DNA of 64,000 bases from Franzmannia qiaohouensis (GCF_031451695.1 NZ_JARWAM010000004.1:62001-126000); one strand, 5' to 3'. Counted from the stretch's first letter, positions 17,463-27,726 are shown. Notes: generated from the letters alone by a model not told the origin. A program made the numbers and translations.

Positions 17463-18686
17463 ATGACCAAGGACCCCAACAAGGGCTATATCGCGCTTCT
17501 GGGCTGGAGCTTGAGTGCCGTAGAAGCCGCCGAGAATTTCGATCGTCGTTACGTGGTGGTGGCTCCGGACTGGGCCGAAGAGTACTGCGAGAAGCACGAC
17601 ATCCCCTACGTCTCTTGGAACTTCGAACGCCTCAATGACCGCTCCATGGAAATTGCCGAGACTCTCCAGGAGATGGGCGTCGACGTGGCCATCCCGCTCT
17701 ACGAGGAGACCGTGGAGTGGGCCGGGGCAATCAACTCGGTGCTGCTTGATAACCCGCGCCTCTACGGCCAGTCGCTACTGCTGCGCGACAAGGCGCTGAT
17801 GAAGCGCCGCGCCCAGTTGGGCGGCATTCGCGTGGGTATTTTCGAGGAAGCCCACGACAAGGAAGACGTGGTGCGCTTTCTCAAGCGCGTCAACCAGACC
17901 CTGCTCAAGCTCGACGGCGATCCCAACGATCCGATCCACCTCAAGGCCTTCGACAAGGCCGGTTGCCTGGGCCACCGCGTGATCCGCACCCCGGATGAGG
18001 TCGACTCGATCCCCGACGAGGAATTCCCGGTGTTAATGGAATCCCACCTCGATGGCTGGGAGTTCGCCGTCGAGGCCTGGATTCACAACGGCAAGATCGT
18101 CTTTCTCAATATTTCCGAATACGTGACGCTGGGTTACTCGGTGTTCGTGCCGGCCTCACCGGAGCTGGAGCAGTATCGCCCGCAGATCACCGCGCAGATC
18201 GAGAAGCTGATCAAGACCTTCGATATCGAGTTCGGCCTGATCCACCCCGAGTACTTCGTGACCAGCGACGGCGAAATGTACTTCGGCGAAGTGGCCTATC
18301 GTCCGCCGGGCTTCAAGGTCTTCGAGCTGCTCGAGCGGGTCTACGGCTTCAATGCCTACCAGGCCTCGATGCTGGTGTTCGACCCCAAGGCCAGCGCCGA
18401 GGAAGTCAAGGCGTTCTTCCCCAAGGAGGTCGAGGGTGCCAACGGCTACGCCGGCTGCTTTGGGGTCTACCCGCGTCGCCGCGTGGTCAGCCGGTTGGAA
18501 ATCCCCGAGGAGGTCGAGGACCATCCGTATTTCGAGTCCCACGAGCTGACGCCGCCGATGGAAGAAACCGTCACCAAGCGTACCGCGTTCGGCACCCACT
18601 GGGGGCTGATCTACTTCAAGGGCGAGGATCCTCACCAACTGCGTGATCTGCTCAAGCACCAGGAGGATCTGGACTTCTATGTATAA
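17463..18686 (+). CDS. ATP-grasp ligase-like protein
   Basis: 407 residues, GGAGG 7 nt upstream of the ATG. The order of segments is that of ATP-grasp carboxylate-amine/thiol ligases: a Rossmann-like N-terminus, a lid region around LRDKALMKRRAQLGGIRV, then FPVLMESHLDGWEFAVEAW (hinge Glu) and the metal-binding strands FGLIHPEYFV and MYFGEVAYRPPGF. Such enzymes activate a carboxylate as acyl phosphate and join it to an amine. The substrate is unknown. The gene is followed after 31 bp by one encoding a possible cysteine peptidase, so the two probably act together. Confidence 0.8.
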   Translation: MTKDPNKGYIALLGWSLSAVEAAENFDRRYVVVAPDWAEEYCEKHDIPYVSWNFERLNDRSMEIAETLQEMGVDVAIPLYEETVEWAGAINSVLLDNPRLYGQSLLLRDKALMKRRAQLGGIRVGIFEEAHDKEDVVRFLKRVNQTLLKLDGDPNDPIHLKAFDKAGCLGHRVIRTPDEVDSIPDEEFPVLMESHLDGWEFAVEAWIHNGKIVFLNISEYVTLGYSVFVPASPELEQYRPQITAQIEKLIKTFDIEFGLIHPEYFVTSDGEMYFGEVAYRPPGFKVFELLERVYGFNAYQASMLVFDPKASAEEVKAFFPKEVEGANGYAGCFGVYPRRRVVSRLEIPEEVEDHPYFESHELTPPMEETVTKRTAFGTHWGLIYFKGEDPHQLRDLLKHQEDLDFYV

Positions 18687-18717
18687 TCCCTGGCAGAGAC
18701 CGGGATAAGGAGTCGGT

Positions 18718-20763
18718 GTGACCGAGCACCCAGAGACAAACAGTGCACAAGCGTCCACGCCAGAGGTGGACAAACTCAACGCCCTGCTGGCCAAGCTGGA
18801 CGAGGCGATCGAATTGCTCGATTCAGCTCGCGAGTTCGCCAAACCGGGCAAGCTCGGAAGGGTGCTCGATACTGCGCGCCGCGTGATGATGCAGCCCGGC
18901 GGCTGTGCGGCAGTGGAAGCCCGCGCCGAAAAACTGGAGTCGGCCGGGGTGTTCCTCGGCTCCGACTGGGCCACGCCGCAGTACCTGGTACCTTCGCTGA
19001 CCACCCATGCGCTGAAGAGCGCCGACCCCAACAGCGTAGTGATCGAGTCGCTCAGCGAGCTGCGCCTGCTGGCGGTGGCCATGGGCGAGTATCAGCACGC
19101 GCTGGTCTCCGCCGAGCAAGCCCATCACTACCTGACCCAGGTAATGGCACTCAACCTGTGGCTGCTGTTCGGTGCGCCCAGCGAAGCCGAGCGCGAGACC
19201 CAGGGGCGCTTGGCCCAGCTGCCGCGGCGGCTATTCCAGCACCTTGCCGAGCGGATCGGCTACGAGCACATCGTCGATCAGTTGATCGACGAGATCTGGC
19301 GCATCCTGCGCCAGCGGCCACTGCAGGTCGAGCCGGTCAAGCAGATGATCACCCAGATCGCCATCTGCCAGGCCAATCCGGCCATCGACCTGGGCTCCAG
19401 CGGCCAAGGCGCCGACCGCCTGGTCAGTTCGCTGTTCGGCCCCACCCAGGCGTGTCGCGAAGACCCCGGCCTGGAGGTCTACCGCGAACGGCTTGAGAGC
19501 ATGGATCAGGCTGCCTTGCAGTATGAGGCCAGCGGCTTCGCCCGTGCCATGCACGACACCGGCCTGGTGTCACCCTATCACGGCGTGTTGATGCGCTACC
19601 TGCTGGAGCACAGCGATCATTTGCTGGCCGAAGCCATGGGCCTCTCCTCCACCGGCCGCGACTGCCTGATGTGCTATCGCGAGCTGGTCCACGCGCTGAT
19701 TCGCAGTGGCGTCTATCCGGCCACGCCCCAGGCCATCTACGGGCTGGCATTGATGCTCGAGCGCGGCATCCTCTACCAGCCGCCGGTAGCGCCGGCCATG
19801 TGGCGCCAACTGGGCTTGACCCTCTCGGCGTGGTCGCAGGAGCGGCTCAACATGGCGCACGGCGACGCGGTATCGCCGCGCGCGCGGCTGCTCGAGGGCG
19901 TGATGTGCATGTTGGGACTGCCACTGGGGGTGGGCCAGGGCAACAACCCGACCTGTCAGTCGGCTCGCGCGCTATCGATGTGGGCCTACAACGATCCCGA
20001 CTACCTGCTGCAGATGGTCGCCTGGGCGGCGCGTGACGATGAGATCGTGATGCACTTCGAGGGACAGCCGATCTCGTCTCGCGAGAGCCTCTCGGGGGTG
20101 GCCACCGAGCTACCCATGGATCTCGACGCGGTATCGCTGCTGGTGGTGCCCCATCTCGACCGTATCTACGCCGAGATGGGCCGACGCTGTATCGGCCGCG
20201 ATGGCGACCCGCACCGCTGGGTCAACCCGGAGTTTCACGGCTGGTGGTCGGGGCGTGGCTTCCGCATCAACGTCGATGTGGCCACCGGCCAGTTGGAGGG
20301 CCTGGAGGACTTCCTGCGCCACTTCTACGCCGCCTACCACCCCTACTACAACGGCAACCAGCCGCTGATTCATCCCCAGCCTGCAGGCATCGCCGTGACC
20401 GATAGCGCGGCGCGCTTCATCGGCTGGCATGCCATCACCCTGCTAAGGGTCAACCTCGATCCCCAGGAGGTGATGCGGGTCTACTTCTACAATCCCAATA
20501 ACGACAGTGGCCAAGACTGGGGCGACGGCGTCAAGGTCAGCACCGCCGGCCAGGGCGAGCGCTTCGGCGAGGCCTCGCTGCCCTTCGAACAGCTCGCCTC
20601 ACGGCTGTATATCTTCCACTTCGACCCGCTGGAGCGCGGCGAGCTGGCCACCATCACCCAGCAGGAGCTCGATCGGGTGATCGGCCATGTGCACCGCAGC
20701 TGGGGCGCCGACCGGGTGCCGGCCACCGACCTGCAGGCGAGTCCTGGTATCGACGGCGTCTGA
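18718..20763 (+). CDS. Large protein with papain-like Cys-His-Asn arrangement
   Basis: 681 residues from a GTG with AAGGAG 5 nt upstream. The first ~400 residues are helical and unrecognised. The C-terminal part contains GNNPTCQSARALSMWA (Cys413), GWHAITLLRV (His571) and VYFYNPNNDSGQDWG (Asn592/594), in the order and context of papain-like or transglutaminase-like enzymes. I therefore infer a cysteine peptidase or amide-transfer activity. It directly follows the ATP-grasp gene, an association known from amidoligase systems that make and trim peptide bonds. It ends base to base with the convergent AbrB-family gene. Confidence 0.6.
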   Translation: MTEHPETNSAQASTPEVDKLNALLAKLDEAIELLDSAREFAKPGKLGRVLDTARRVMMQPGGCAAVEARAEKLESAGVFLGSDWATPQYLVPSLTTHALKSADPNSVVIESLSELRLLAVAMGEYQHALVSAEQAHHYLTQVMALNLWLLFGAPSEAERETQGRLAQLPRRLFQHLAERIGYEHIVDQLIDEIWRILRQRPLQVEPVKQMITQIAICQANPAIDLGSSGQGADRLVSSLFGPTQACREDPGLEVYRERLESMDQAALQYEASGFARAMHDTGLVSPYHGVLMRYLLEHSDHLLAEAMGLSSTGRDCLMCYRELVHALIRSGVYPATPQAIYGLALMLERGILYQPPVAPAMWRQLGLTLSAWSQERLNMAHGDAVSPRARLLEGVMCMLGLPLGVGQGNNPTCQSARALSMWAYNDPDYLLQMVAWAARDDEIVMHFEGQPISSRESLSGVATELPMDLDAVSLLVVPHLDRIYAEMGRRCIGRDGDPHRWVNPEFHGWWSGRGFRINVDVATGQLEGLEDFLRHFYAAYHPYYNGNQPLIHPQPAGIAVTDSAARFIGWHAITLLRVNLDPQEVMRVYFYNPNNDSGQDWGDGVKVSTAGQGERFGEASLPFEQLASRLYIFHFDPLERGELATITQQELDRVIGHVHRSWGADRVPATDLQASPGIDGV

Positions 20764-21840
20764 TCACTCCCTGCCCGGCGGCGATAGCGTCCGCCGGGCA
20801 GCCTCATCTCCCGGCATCGGGTAGCGCCGCGCCAGATAGCGGGCCCAGAACGGCGCCACGATCATCAAGGCCACCATGCGCAGGATATGGTGGAAGGCGA
20901 CGAACACCGGGTCGATATCCAGAGCCACGGCCAGAATCGCCATCTCGCCGATACCGCCCGGTGCCAGCGCCAGCAGCGCCACGTCCCGCGGCACCCCCAA
21001 TAGGCGGTGGATCAGCTCGGCGAACAGCGCCAGCACCAGCAGTGCCAGCAGCGTGGCCAGCGCGGCTTGCCACAGGTACTTGCCAAAGCGCCGCCGCGAA
21101 AGGCCGTGGAACTTGCAGCCGATGGCACTCCCCAACCCCCACAGCATCACGTTCATGCCCCACTCTGGCAGCTGCAGACTGGCCATATCGCTACCCGATA
21201 GCAGTGCGGCGAACGCCAACGGCGCCAGCAGCGAGGCACTCGGCAGGCGCAGCCAGTTGCCCAGCGGGATCACCAGTGGCAGCGCCAGCAACATCCACAG
21301 GTGCGCGGCCGGCTCGCTGGCGGCCGCCTGGGGCGGCGCACTGCCACCCTCGAAAGCCCAGAACAGCGGTGGCAGCAGCAGAATCACCAGGATGATGCGC
21401 AGCGACTGGGCGACGGCGACCCGCTGCGGGTCACCGCCGCACTTCTCGCCAAGCAGGATCATGGTCGGCATCGCCCCTGGTGCCGAGGCGAACCAGGCGC
21501 TGACCGGGTCGAATCCGCAGCGGCGGTACCAGGCCGCCGCCACCGCGGTGGACACTGCCACCCCCACCAGCAGCAGCGCCGCCGACAGCGGCCAGTCGAA
21601 CACCCTTTCGGCCAGCTGAGGGGTGACCTGGCTGCCGAGTACCAGGCCCATCACGCCGAGGAAAGCCTCGCGCAGGCCCTCCGGCACACGTACGTCGATG
21701 CCGCGCCCGGAGGCCAGCAAATTAGCGACCAGCGGTCCCAGCATCCACGGCAACGGCAGGTCGAGCAGCGCAAACAGCAGCCCACCCACAGCACCAATCA
21801 GCAGGGCACGCAGCAGGGCCAACAGCGAGGCATTCGACAC
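20764..21840 (-). CDS. AbrB-family membrane permease
   Basis: 358 residues with about ten hydrophobic segments. The duplicated motif around LPWMLGPLVANLLA and the segments ALLRALLIGAVGGLLFALL, FASAPGAMPTMILLGE and LLALAPGGIGEMAILA are the signature of the AbrB duplication family (once annotated as ammonia monooxygenase), inner-membrane proteins of unknown substrate. Stops base to base with the convergent upstream gene. Confidence 0.88.
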   Translation of the reverse strand: MSNASLLALLRALLIGAVGGLLFALLDLPLPWMLGPLVANLLASGRGIDVRVPEGLREAFLGVMGLVLGSQVTPQLAERVFDWPLSAALLLVGVAVSTAVAAAWYRRCGFDPVSAWFASAPGAMPTMILLGEKCGGDPQRVAVAQSLRIILVILLLPPLFWAFEGGSAPPQAAASEPAAHLWMLLALPLVIPLGNWLRLPSASLLAPLAFAALLSGSDMASLQLPEWGMNVMLWGLGSAIGCKFHGLSRRRFGKYLWQAALATLLALLVLALFAELIHRLLGVPRDVALLALAPGGIGEMAILAVALDIDPVFVAFHHILRMVALMIVAPFWARYLARRYPMPGDEAARRTLSPPGRE

Positions 21841-21950
21841 CCGGCACTCCTTTTATTAACCGGCTAACGAACACCCAGTATCGCACGTTCGCCGCCAGAC
21901 GTTGACAGTGAGGCTATAATCGACGCCGAATCGCTTCAGGAAACCGCTCT

Positions 21951-22724
21951 ATGCCGCGTCTCGACCAACTTCTCCTCAGTCAGGGCCTGGCCCGCTCTCG
22001 CACCCGCGCCCAGCGCCTGATTCGCCATGGTCGGGTCAGCCTGGCCAGCGACGGCCGCGTCCTCACCAAACCCGGTGAAAAGCTACCCGACAGCGTATCG
22101 CTAAGGATCGAAGCCGATCCCGAGGAGCGTTATGTGTCGCGCGCCGGACTCAAGCTCGAGGCGCTGCTGGAACGGCTCGGGCTGGAGCTCGATGGGCGTG
22201 TCGTGCTGGATGTGGGACAGTCCACCGGCGGATTCAGCGATTGCGTGCTGCAGTTCGGCGCGCGGCATGTCATCGGTGTGGAGGTGGGCCACGACCAGCT
22301 CGACCCTCTCCTGCGTGAAGACCCGCGGGTGACTTGCCTGGAGGGGCTCAATGCCCGCGCCATGGCCGACGATGCACGTTTGGCCGCGGCGCTGGCCAAG
22401 CAGGCGCCGGCCGGCCTCGATTACGCGGTAATGGACGTCTCGTTCATATCGCAGACCTTGATCCTGCCTCAGCTCGCCGCCCTGCTCGCCCCCGGCGGCG
22501 AGCTACTGAGCCTGGTCAAGCCGCAGTTCGAGGTCGGCCCCGGCGGCGTCAACGCCCGCGGCATCGTCAGCGACCCGGCCCGCTATACCGAGGTCGAGAC
22601 GCGCATTCGCGACTGCTGCACACAACACGGCCTGACCGTTCACCACTGGCAGGAGAGCCCGCTGCGCGGCGGCGACGGCAATCGTGAATTCCTGCTTTAT
22701 GCATTGCGCAACACGGCTGGCTAA
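21951..22724 (+). CDS. tlyA: TlyA family rRNA 2'-O-methyltransferase
   Basis: 257 residues. An N-terminal S4 RNA-binding domain (PRLDQLLLSQGLARSRTRAQRLI) is followed by an FtsJ-like SAM methyltransferase: YVSRAGLKLEALL, the SAM loop VVLDVGQSTGGFSDCVLQ (family usually has DVG.STGGF), and VMDVSFISQ. TlyA enzymes methylate ribosomal RNA at cytidine 2'-OH; they were first called hemolysins. Overlaps the convergent mechanosensitive channel gene by 4 bp. Confidence 0.93.
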   Translation: MPRLDQLLLSQGLARSRTRAQRLIRHGRVSLASDGRVLTKPGEKLPDSVSLRIEADPEERYVSRAGLKLEALLERLGLELDGRVVLDVGQSTGGFSDCVLQFGARHVIGVEVGHDQLDPLLREDPRVTCLEGLNARAMADDARLAAALAKQAPAGLDYAVMDVSFISQTLILPQLAALLAPGGELLSLVKPQFEVGPGGVNARGIVSDPARYTEVETRIRDCCTQHGLTVHHWQESPLRGGDGNREFLLYALRNTAG

Positions 22725-25700
22725 CGGCCGTCGCCGCTGTCTGTCTCAATATCTCCTGGATCGCCCTTGGCCCCCGGTGGTGGGAAGGCCGGGTTGGTGA
22801 CTTGCCCCGCAGCGAGGCTTTGGACTTTCTGCGCACCGCCAGCGCTGCGGTGCAGCCAGACATCGAGCTGGTTGAAGGCGATATCGATGCCGTGCTCCTC
22901 GAACAGCTCGCCAACCCGGCAGTTGATCTCATCGGTGGCATATAACCGATCACCCAGCGCATTGACGAAGATACGTAGCTCGAAATTGAGGGTGCTGTCG
23001 CCATAATCCATGAAGAACACCTGCGGTTCGGGGTCGCTCATTACCCGCGGATTCTCGTCGGCGGCCTGGCGCAGCAGGCGGTGCACCAGGCGATGATCGG
23101 AGCCATAGGCCACACCGTAGTTGAGCACCACCCGGGTAACGCTGTCGGACAGCGACCAGTTGATCAGCTGGTCGGTGACGAAGGTCTTGTTGGGAATGAT
23201 GATCTCCTTGCGATCGAAGTCGGTCACCGTGGTGGCACGGATGCGGATCTTGCTCACCGTGCCGGTGAGGTTGCCGATGGTTATGGTGTCGCCGATGCGC
23301 ACCGGCCGCTCGAAGAGAATGATCAACCCCGAGATGAAGTTGGCAAAAATCTCCTGTAGGCCAAAACCCAGCCCCACGCCCAGCGCCGCCACCAGCCACT
23401 GCAGCTGGCTCCAGGCCACCCCCAGGGTGGCCAGTGACATCACCAGGCCGGTACCCACGATGGTGTAGGAGAGCAGCGAGGTAATCGCGTAGGCGCTGCC
23501 CTGCTTGAGGGTCAACCGCGACAGCACCATCACCTCCAGCAGCCCCGGCAGGTTGCCGGCCAGCATCAGCGTCAGCCCCACGATTACCAGCGCAGTGACG
23601 ATGTCGGATACCGACACGGTGCTCGCTACCAATTCCGGACTGTCACCGTCAGCCGCCTCCCAGATCGCCACTCGGTCGAGATAGCCGAGCACCGACAGCA
23701 GATCGGCCCACACTAGATAGAACAGCGCCGCGAAGCCGATCAGCAGAATCAGCTTGGAGAGGCGTAGCGACTGTTGATTGACCTGCTGCATGTCAAGCGG
23801 CGGCTCCTCGACAACCTCCAGCCCGCCTTCGGCGCCCTCCTGTACCTGGGCCCGCCGGCGCATCAGTGCCCGGCGGTAAGCCAGGCGACGCGCGGCCACG
23901 GCCAGGCCACGCACCACAGCGGCCTCGACCAGGATCCATAATCCCAGCAGATAGAGGGTGATCACGAAGCGTCCCACCAGGCTTAGTGCAGTGTACTCGA
24001 AGCCAGCGACGATCAAGCCGACCAGCAGCAGTGGCACCAACGCCAGCGTAAGCCCCAGCAGCAGACGGAACAGCTTGACGCCGAAAAATGGAACATGCGC
24101 CAGGATCAAGCGCGCCAACAGCACGCTCATTGCCAGCAGGCCACCCACCAGCAGCGCCAGCGCCAACGGGCGCGAGGCCAGTGTCACCTCGGTATCGCGC
24201 ACCAGCGGAGTGATCAACAGCACCGGCACCAGCGCGGCCCCCAGCCACAGCAGCAGCCAGCGCAGCCGCGCCGCATAACCTGCCGGCCAATAGAAGTGAC
24301 GCATCGCCACGCCATCCTTGACCAGCAGACGACGCGACCAGGCGATAGTTGCCCAGGCCAGCGCCAGATGCCACAAGGCGTGGCCAAGCGCCACCGCAAA
24401 CCCTTCTCCACCGGCTACCAAGCCGGTGCCCACTCCCGCCAGTGCCAGTGACACCGGCAATGCCAACAGCGCGTTTAACCCCACCGCCTGGGGAGTATGG
24501 CCCTGGCTGTCGCTGCGCAACCGACCGATCTGCTCGTTGAGCAGCGCCAGTCGCGCGCGAATGCGCCGCCGCGCCGCAGCCAATCCCAGTGCCAATAGCA
24601 ACATAGGGACACCCAGCAGCGCTTCGATACCCGGCAGCCGCCAGCGGTTGGGCAGCCCTTCGCGCCACTCTCCATCGCGCCACTCAAGCGCCAGGTTGGC
24701 CGGCAGCTGTCGCAGCCAATGCCAGTCCAAGGGTCGGCTGTTGGCAACCCAGAACAGCTGCTCATTAATGGTGCCTCGCAACGACTGAGCCCCTCTTAGC
24801 AACTGCTGCTGGTTGAGTTGTAGCTCGATGCCGATGCTCAATAGCTCACCGTAGGTCTGCTCGAGCTGGTCGACCAGCTCGCGCCGCGACTGGTAAAGCC
24901 GTTGCAGCGAGTCGACCAGCTCTTCGGTGATCTCTACACCGGCCTCTTCCAGGCGCTGATTGGCCAGCCGCTCGCCTTGGCGAAGCTGGTCGCGCTGGCG
25001 GCCCAAATCGAACTGCCGCAGGCGCAGATCGGCGATTTCGTCCTGGAGGTCGCGACGCGCCTCGACCTGAGGCAGCGACTGGCGCTGCTCGCGCAGGATC
25101 CGCGACAGCAGCAAGCTACCACGTACCGCGCTGATCTGTTCATTGAGGCTACGCTGTAGCTGGGTGACCTGATCGAGCTGACTGCGCACCGTGATGGCTT
25201 CACGCAGCAGCGCATTGCGGCGGTCATTGGCACGCAACAACTCCAGGCTCAAATCCTGGTTTATCTGCTGTGCGCGCTCCAGTACCGGATGACCGGCAGC
25301 GACCAGGGGGTCGTCTCGCGCCGCATCGGCAATTGCCTGCTCCGAGGCCAGACGACGCTGGCGATCGATCACACTTTGCAGTAATAGCAGCAGGCTCTGC
25401 TGATGCTCGACCTGGGCAGTAAGTAGTTCGCGGCGCTGCTGAGCAAGCTCACGCAGGCGAGTATTCGAGCCTAGTTCACGCTGGTGCAGCCGTAGCTCGC
25501 GTTCGGCCAATTGGCGCTCAGCACGAAGTGCAAGCATACGCGGATCATCAGCAGTGAGATCGCGACCCGCCAACTCATCCAGCGCCCGACGGGTCTGATC
25601 GGTACGCTGCATGGCATCGCCAATCGCCTGCTGGACCCGCTCAGGCAGAGTCTGGGCCGTCAGCAACTGGGCGTTGACCTCAGCCAGGCGATCCTGGAGG

Positions 25701-26122
25701 CGCTGCAGCTCGCCCAGCGCCTCCTGCTGGCGATCCTCGAGTTCGGCCAGTGGCCGGTCGTCGAGATCCGCCGCCGAGAGCTCTGACACCGCCTGCTCCT
25801 CATCCTGCAGCTCACGCTCCAGGCGCATCAGCTCGGCGGGCGCCTCCTGCAGTCGACGATCGAGAGCGGCGAGCCGCTCCTCAACGTCCTCAAGCCGCTG
25901 CAGTGCGTCGATCGCATCCTGAAGCGCATCGCGCTGACGCTGCTGGGCCTGGCTAAGAGTCTCGCCCTCGCCGGGCGCGAGTTCGGCCAGCTGCGCCTCG
26001 AGCTGCTCAACGTCGGGTAGCTCGGCCAGCGCCGCTAGCGGCAGACTGAGCAGCAATAGCAACAGCGCGCCTAACCACACAAGCGGCACCCAACGGGTAA
26101 TTCCACGGCGACAACAGATCAC
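22721..26122 (-). CDS. MscK/MscM-type mechanosensitive channel
   Basis: About 1130 residues, typical of the giant MscS-superfamily proteins. I prefer the GTG at 26122 (GGAG 6 nt upstream), which puts a signal peptide at the N-terminus (GITRWVPLVWLGALLLLLLS); a longer frame starts at 26212. A long coiled-coil periplasmic domain (about residues 50-440) precedes many membrane helices, then the MscS core: the pore-lining helix LVAALGVGLGFGLQEIFANF and the beta domain FERPVRIGDTITIGNLTG. Such channels release solutes on hypo-osmotic shock, apt for a halophile. Whether it is MscK or MscM cannot be told by eye. Confidence 0.9.
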   Translation of the reverse strand: MICCRRGITRWVPLVWLGALLLLLLSLPLAALAELPDVEQLEAQLAELAPGEGETLSQAQQRQRDALQDAIDALQRLEDVEERLAALDRRLQEAPAELMRLERELQDEEQAVSELSAADLDDRPLAELEDRQQEALGELQRLQDRLAEVNAQLLTAQTLPERVQQAIGDAMQRTDQTRRALDELAGRDLTADDPRMLALRAERQLAERELRLHQRELGSNTRLRELAQQRRELLTAQVEHQQSLLLLLQSVIDRQRRLASEQAIADAARDDPLVAAGHPVLERAQQINQDLSLELLRANDRRNALLREAITVRSQLDQVTQLQRSLNEQISAVRGSLLLSRILREQRQSLPQVEARRDLQDEIADLRLRQFDLGRQRDQLRQGERLANQRLEEAGVEITEELVDSLQRLYQSRRELVDQLEQTYGELLSIGIELQLNQQQLLRGAQSLRGTINEQLFWVANSRPLDWHWLRQLPANLALEWRDGEWREGLPNRWRLPGIEALLGVPMLLLALGLAAARRRIRARLALLNEQIGRLRSDSQGHTPQAVGLNALLALPVSLALAGVGTGLVAGGEGFAVALGHALWHLALAWATIAWSRRLLVKDGVAMRHFYWPAGYAARLRWLLLWLGAALVPVLLITPLVRDTEVTLASRPLALALLVGGLLAMSVLLARLILAHVPFFGVKLFRLLLGLTLALVPLLLVGLIVAGFEYTALSLVGRFVITLYLLGLWILVEAAVVRGLAVAARRLAYRRALMRRRAQVQEGAEGGLEVVEEPPLDMQQVNQQSLRLSKLILLIGFAALFYLVWADLLSVLGYLDRVAIWEAADGDSPELVASTVSVSDIVTALVIVGLTLMLAGNLPGLLEVMVLSRLTLKQGSAYAITSLLSYTIVGTGLVMSLATLGVAWSQLQWLVAALGVGLGFGLQEIFANFISGLIILFERPVRIGDTITIGNLTGTVSKIRIRATTVTDFDRKEIIIPNKTFVTDQLINWSLSDSVTRVVLNYGVAYGSDHRLVHRLLRQAADENPRVMSDPEPQVFFMDYGDSTLNFELRIFVNALGDRLYATDEINCRVGELFEEHGIDIAFNQLDVWLHRSAGGAQKVQSLAAGQVTNPAFPPPGAKGDPGDIETDSGDGR

Positions 26123-26279
26123 GGCACTCTCCGGGCAAAACCGATAGCGGCCCAGGGGCAGATTTTGGGTCTCAGGCGGCGCCAAGGCAATCTCTTTGCA
26201 TTCACGAGTCACGGCAGTTGACTTAGGCCCCGGGCGTGGTAGAACGGTGGCACGTCATCCCCCTTATGAGCACTCGTTC

Positions 26280-27311
26280 ATGACCCTGCTTCGTACCACT
26301 GCCACCGTCGGCACCGCGCTGGCCATCCTCAGCCTGGTCGCCACGGCAGGGGCCCACGCCGACAACCGGCGTGCACAGATCGAAAACCGCATCGACGCAT
26401 TACAACAGGAGCTGGACAGCCTTCAGAGCGAACTCGAGACGATCCCCGAGGAGCACTCCCCAGGCGTTCAGCCCGAGATCGACCAGACCGCCATTGAAAC
26501 ACTGCAGCAGGCCCAGGAGCGGCGCGCCCTGGAGCGTGAGTCGGACCGCAACCCACTGGCCATCACCGCCTACCGGCGCAACTACCTGTTGCCGGTGAGC
26601 TATAACGCTCGCCAGAACGCTGACAATTTTCGCTTCATCAGTGAAGAGAACGGCGTCGACGACTTCGAGGTCAAGTTTCAGTTCAGTGCCAAGGTCAATC
26701 TGATCGAGGGGCTGTTTGGTGATCGTGCCGACCTCTATTTCGCTTATACCCAGCGCAGCTGGTGGCAGGCCTACAACTCCAACGCCTCTTCACCTTTTCG
26801 CGAGACCAACTACGAACCGGAAGCCTTCTTGAGCTTCGACAACGACTCACGGCTATTCGGCTGGACCAATACGCGTAACCGGCTGGCCTTCAACCATCTC
26901 TCCAACGGCCGCTCCACCGAGTTGTCGCGCAGTTGGAACCGGATCTACCTCGAGAGCACCTTTCAGCGCGGCGACTGGGCGCTCACCGTGACCCCGCACT
27001 GGCGGATCCCCGAGTCGGACGGCGACGACGACAATCCCGATATCGACCGCTACATGGGCTACGGCGATATCGAGGTCGCGCGCCGCTTCAATAACGATCA
27101 TGAGGCCAGCGTGCTGGTACGCGGCAACCCCAGTGCCGGCAACATGGGTTCCCAGGTCGACTACTCCTGGCCGCTATTCGGCAACATTCGCGGCCACGTC
27201 CAGTACTACGTGGGCTACGGCGAGAGCATGATCGACTACGACAACTCCAACCACCGCCTCAGTCTCGGCTTCAGCCTCAACCCGCTGTTTGCCGGGCGCC
27301 CGGAAATGTAG
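26280..27311 (+). CDS. pldA: Outer membrane phospholipase A1
   Basis: 343 residues. Start at MTLLRTTATVG (26280) gives a signal peptide ending at AHA; a short coiled segment with Gln/Glu/Leu follows, then a 12-strand beta-barrel. The catalytic motif NHLSNGRSTELSRSWNR contains His, Ser and Asn in the OMPLA order, and KVNLIEGLFGDRADLYFAYTQ, with QRSWWQAYN, is also family-typical. OMPLA hydrolyses phospholipids that reach the outer leaflet. Divergent from the mechanosensitive channel gene. Confidence 0.95.
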   Translation: MTLLRTTATVGTALAILSLVATAGAHADNRRAQIENRIDALQQELDSLQSELETIPEEHSPGVQPEIDQTAIETLQQAQERRALERESDRNPLAITAYRRNYLLPVSYNARQNADNFRFISEENGVDDFEVKFQFSAKVNLIEGLFGDRADLYFAYTQRSWWQAYNSNASSPFRETNYEPEAFLSFDNDSRLFGWTNTRNRLAFNHLSNGRSTELSRSWNRIYLESTFQRGDWALTVTPHWRIPESDGDDDNPDIDRYMGYGDIEVARRFNNDHEASVLVRGNPSAGNMGSQVDYSWPLFGNIRGHVQYYVGYGESMIDYDNSNHRLSLGFSLNPLFAGRPEM

Positions 27312-27393
27312 CGTGGTGCTGGCGGCAGCTGATTGAAGTCACATGGCGACCTGCTATGCTGGAGACGTCATTCACCGTCAAAGGAAGACCCCG

Positions 27394-27726
27394 ATGGCAA
27401 GCCGCAAACCCAATACCGATGCCAGTACCGAGCAACTCAAGGCTGACCTACATCACCTGACCCAGACCATCGAGGAACTGGTCAACGCCACTGCCGACGA
27501 CTCGCGCAGCAACATCAAGGAGCTCCGCGAGCGCGCCGAGAAGCGTCTCCACGACACTCGTGACCGCCTCGAAGCACGTGGAGAACGCCTGTATGGCGAA
27601 GCCCGCGATACGGTGCGTGACCAGGTCGATGTCTGCGACAAGTACGTCCACGACAACCCCTGGTCCAGTGTCGGTATCGCCGCCGCCGCCGGCATGGTAA
27701 TTGGCCTGCTGCTCGGTCGGCGCTGA
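27394..27726 (+). CDS. DUF883 family (ElaB/YqjD-like) inner-membrane protein
   Basis: 110 residues from the ATG at 27394, which has AAGGAAG before it. Long amphipathic helix with Glu/Arg/Lys, then a C-terminal membrane anchor (SSVGIAAAAGMVIGLLLGRR), as in the YqjD/ElaB/YgaM family. In E. coli these are stationary-phase proteins that bind ribosomes at the membrane. First gene of a yqjD-yqjE-yqjK-like trio. Confidence 0.88.
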   Translation: MASRKPNTDASTEQLKADLHHLTQTIEELVNATADDSRSNIKELRERAEKRLHDTRDRLEARGERLYGEARDTVRDQVDVCDKYVHDNPWSSVGIAAAAGMVIGLLLGRR

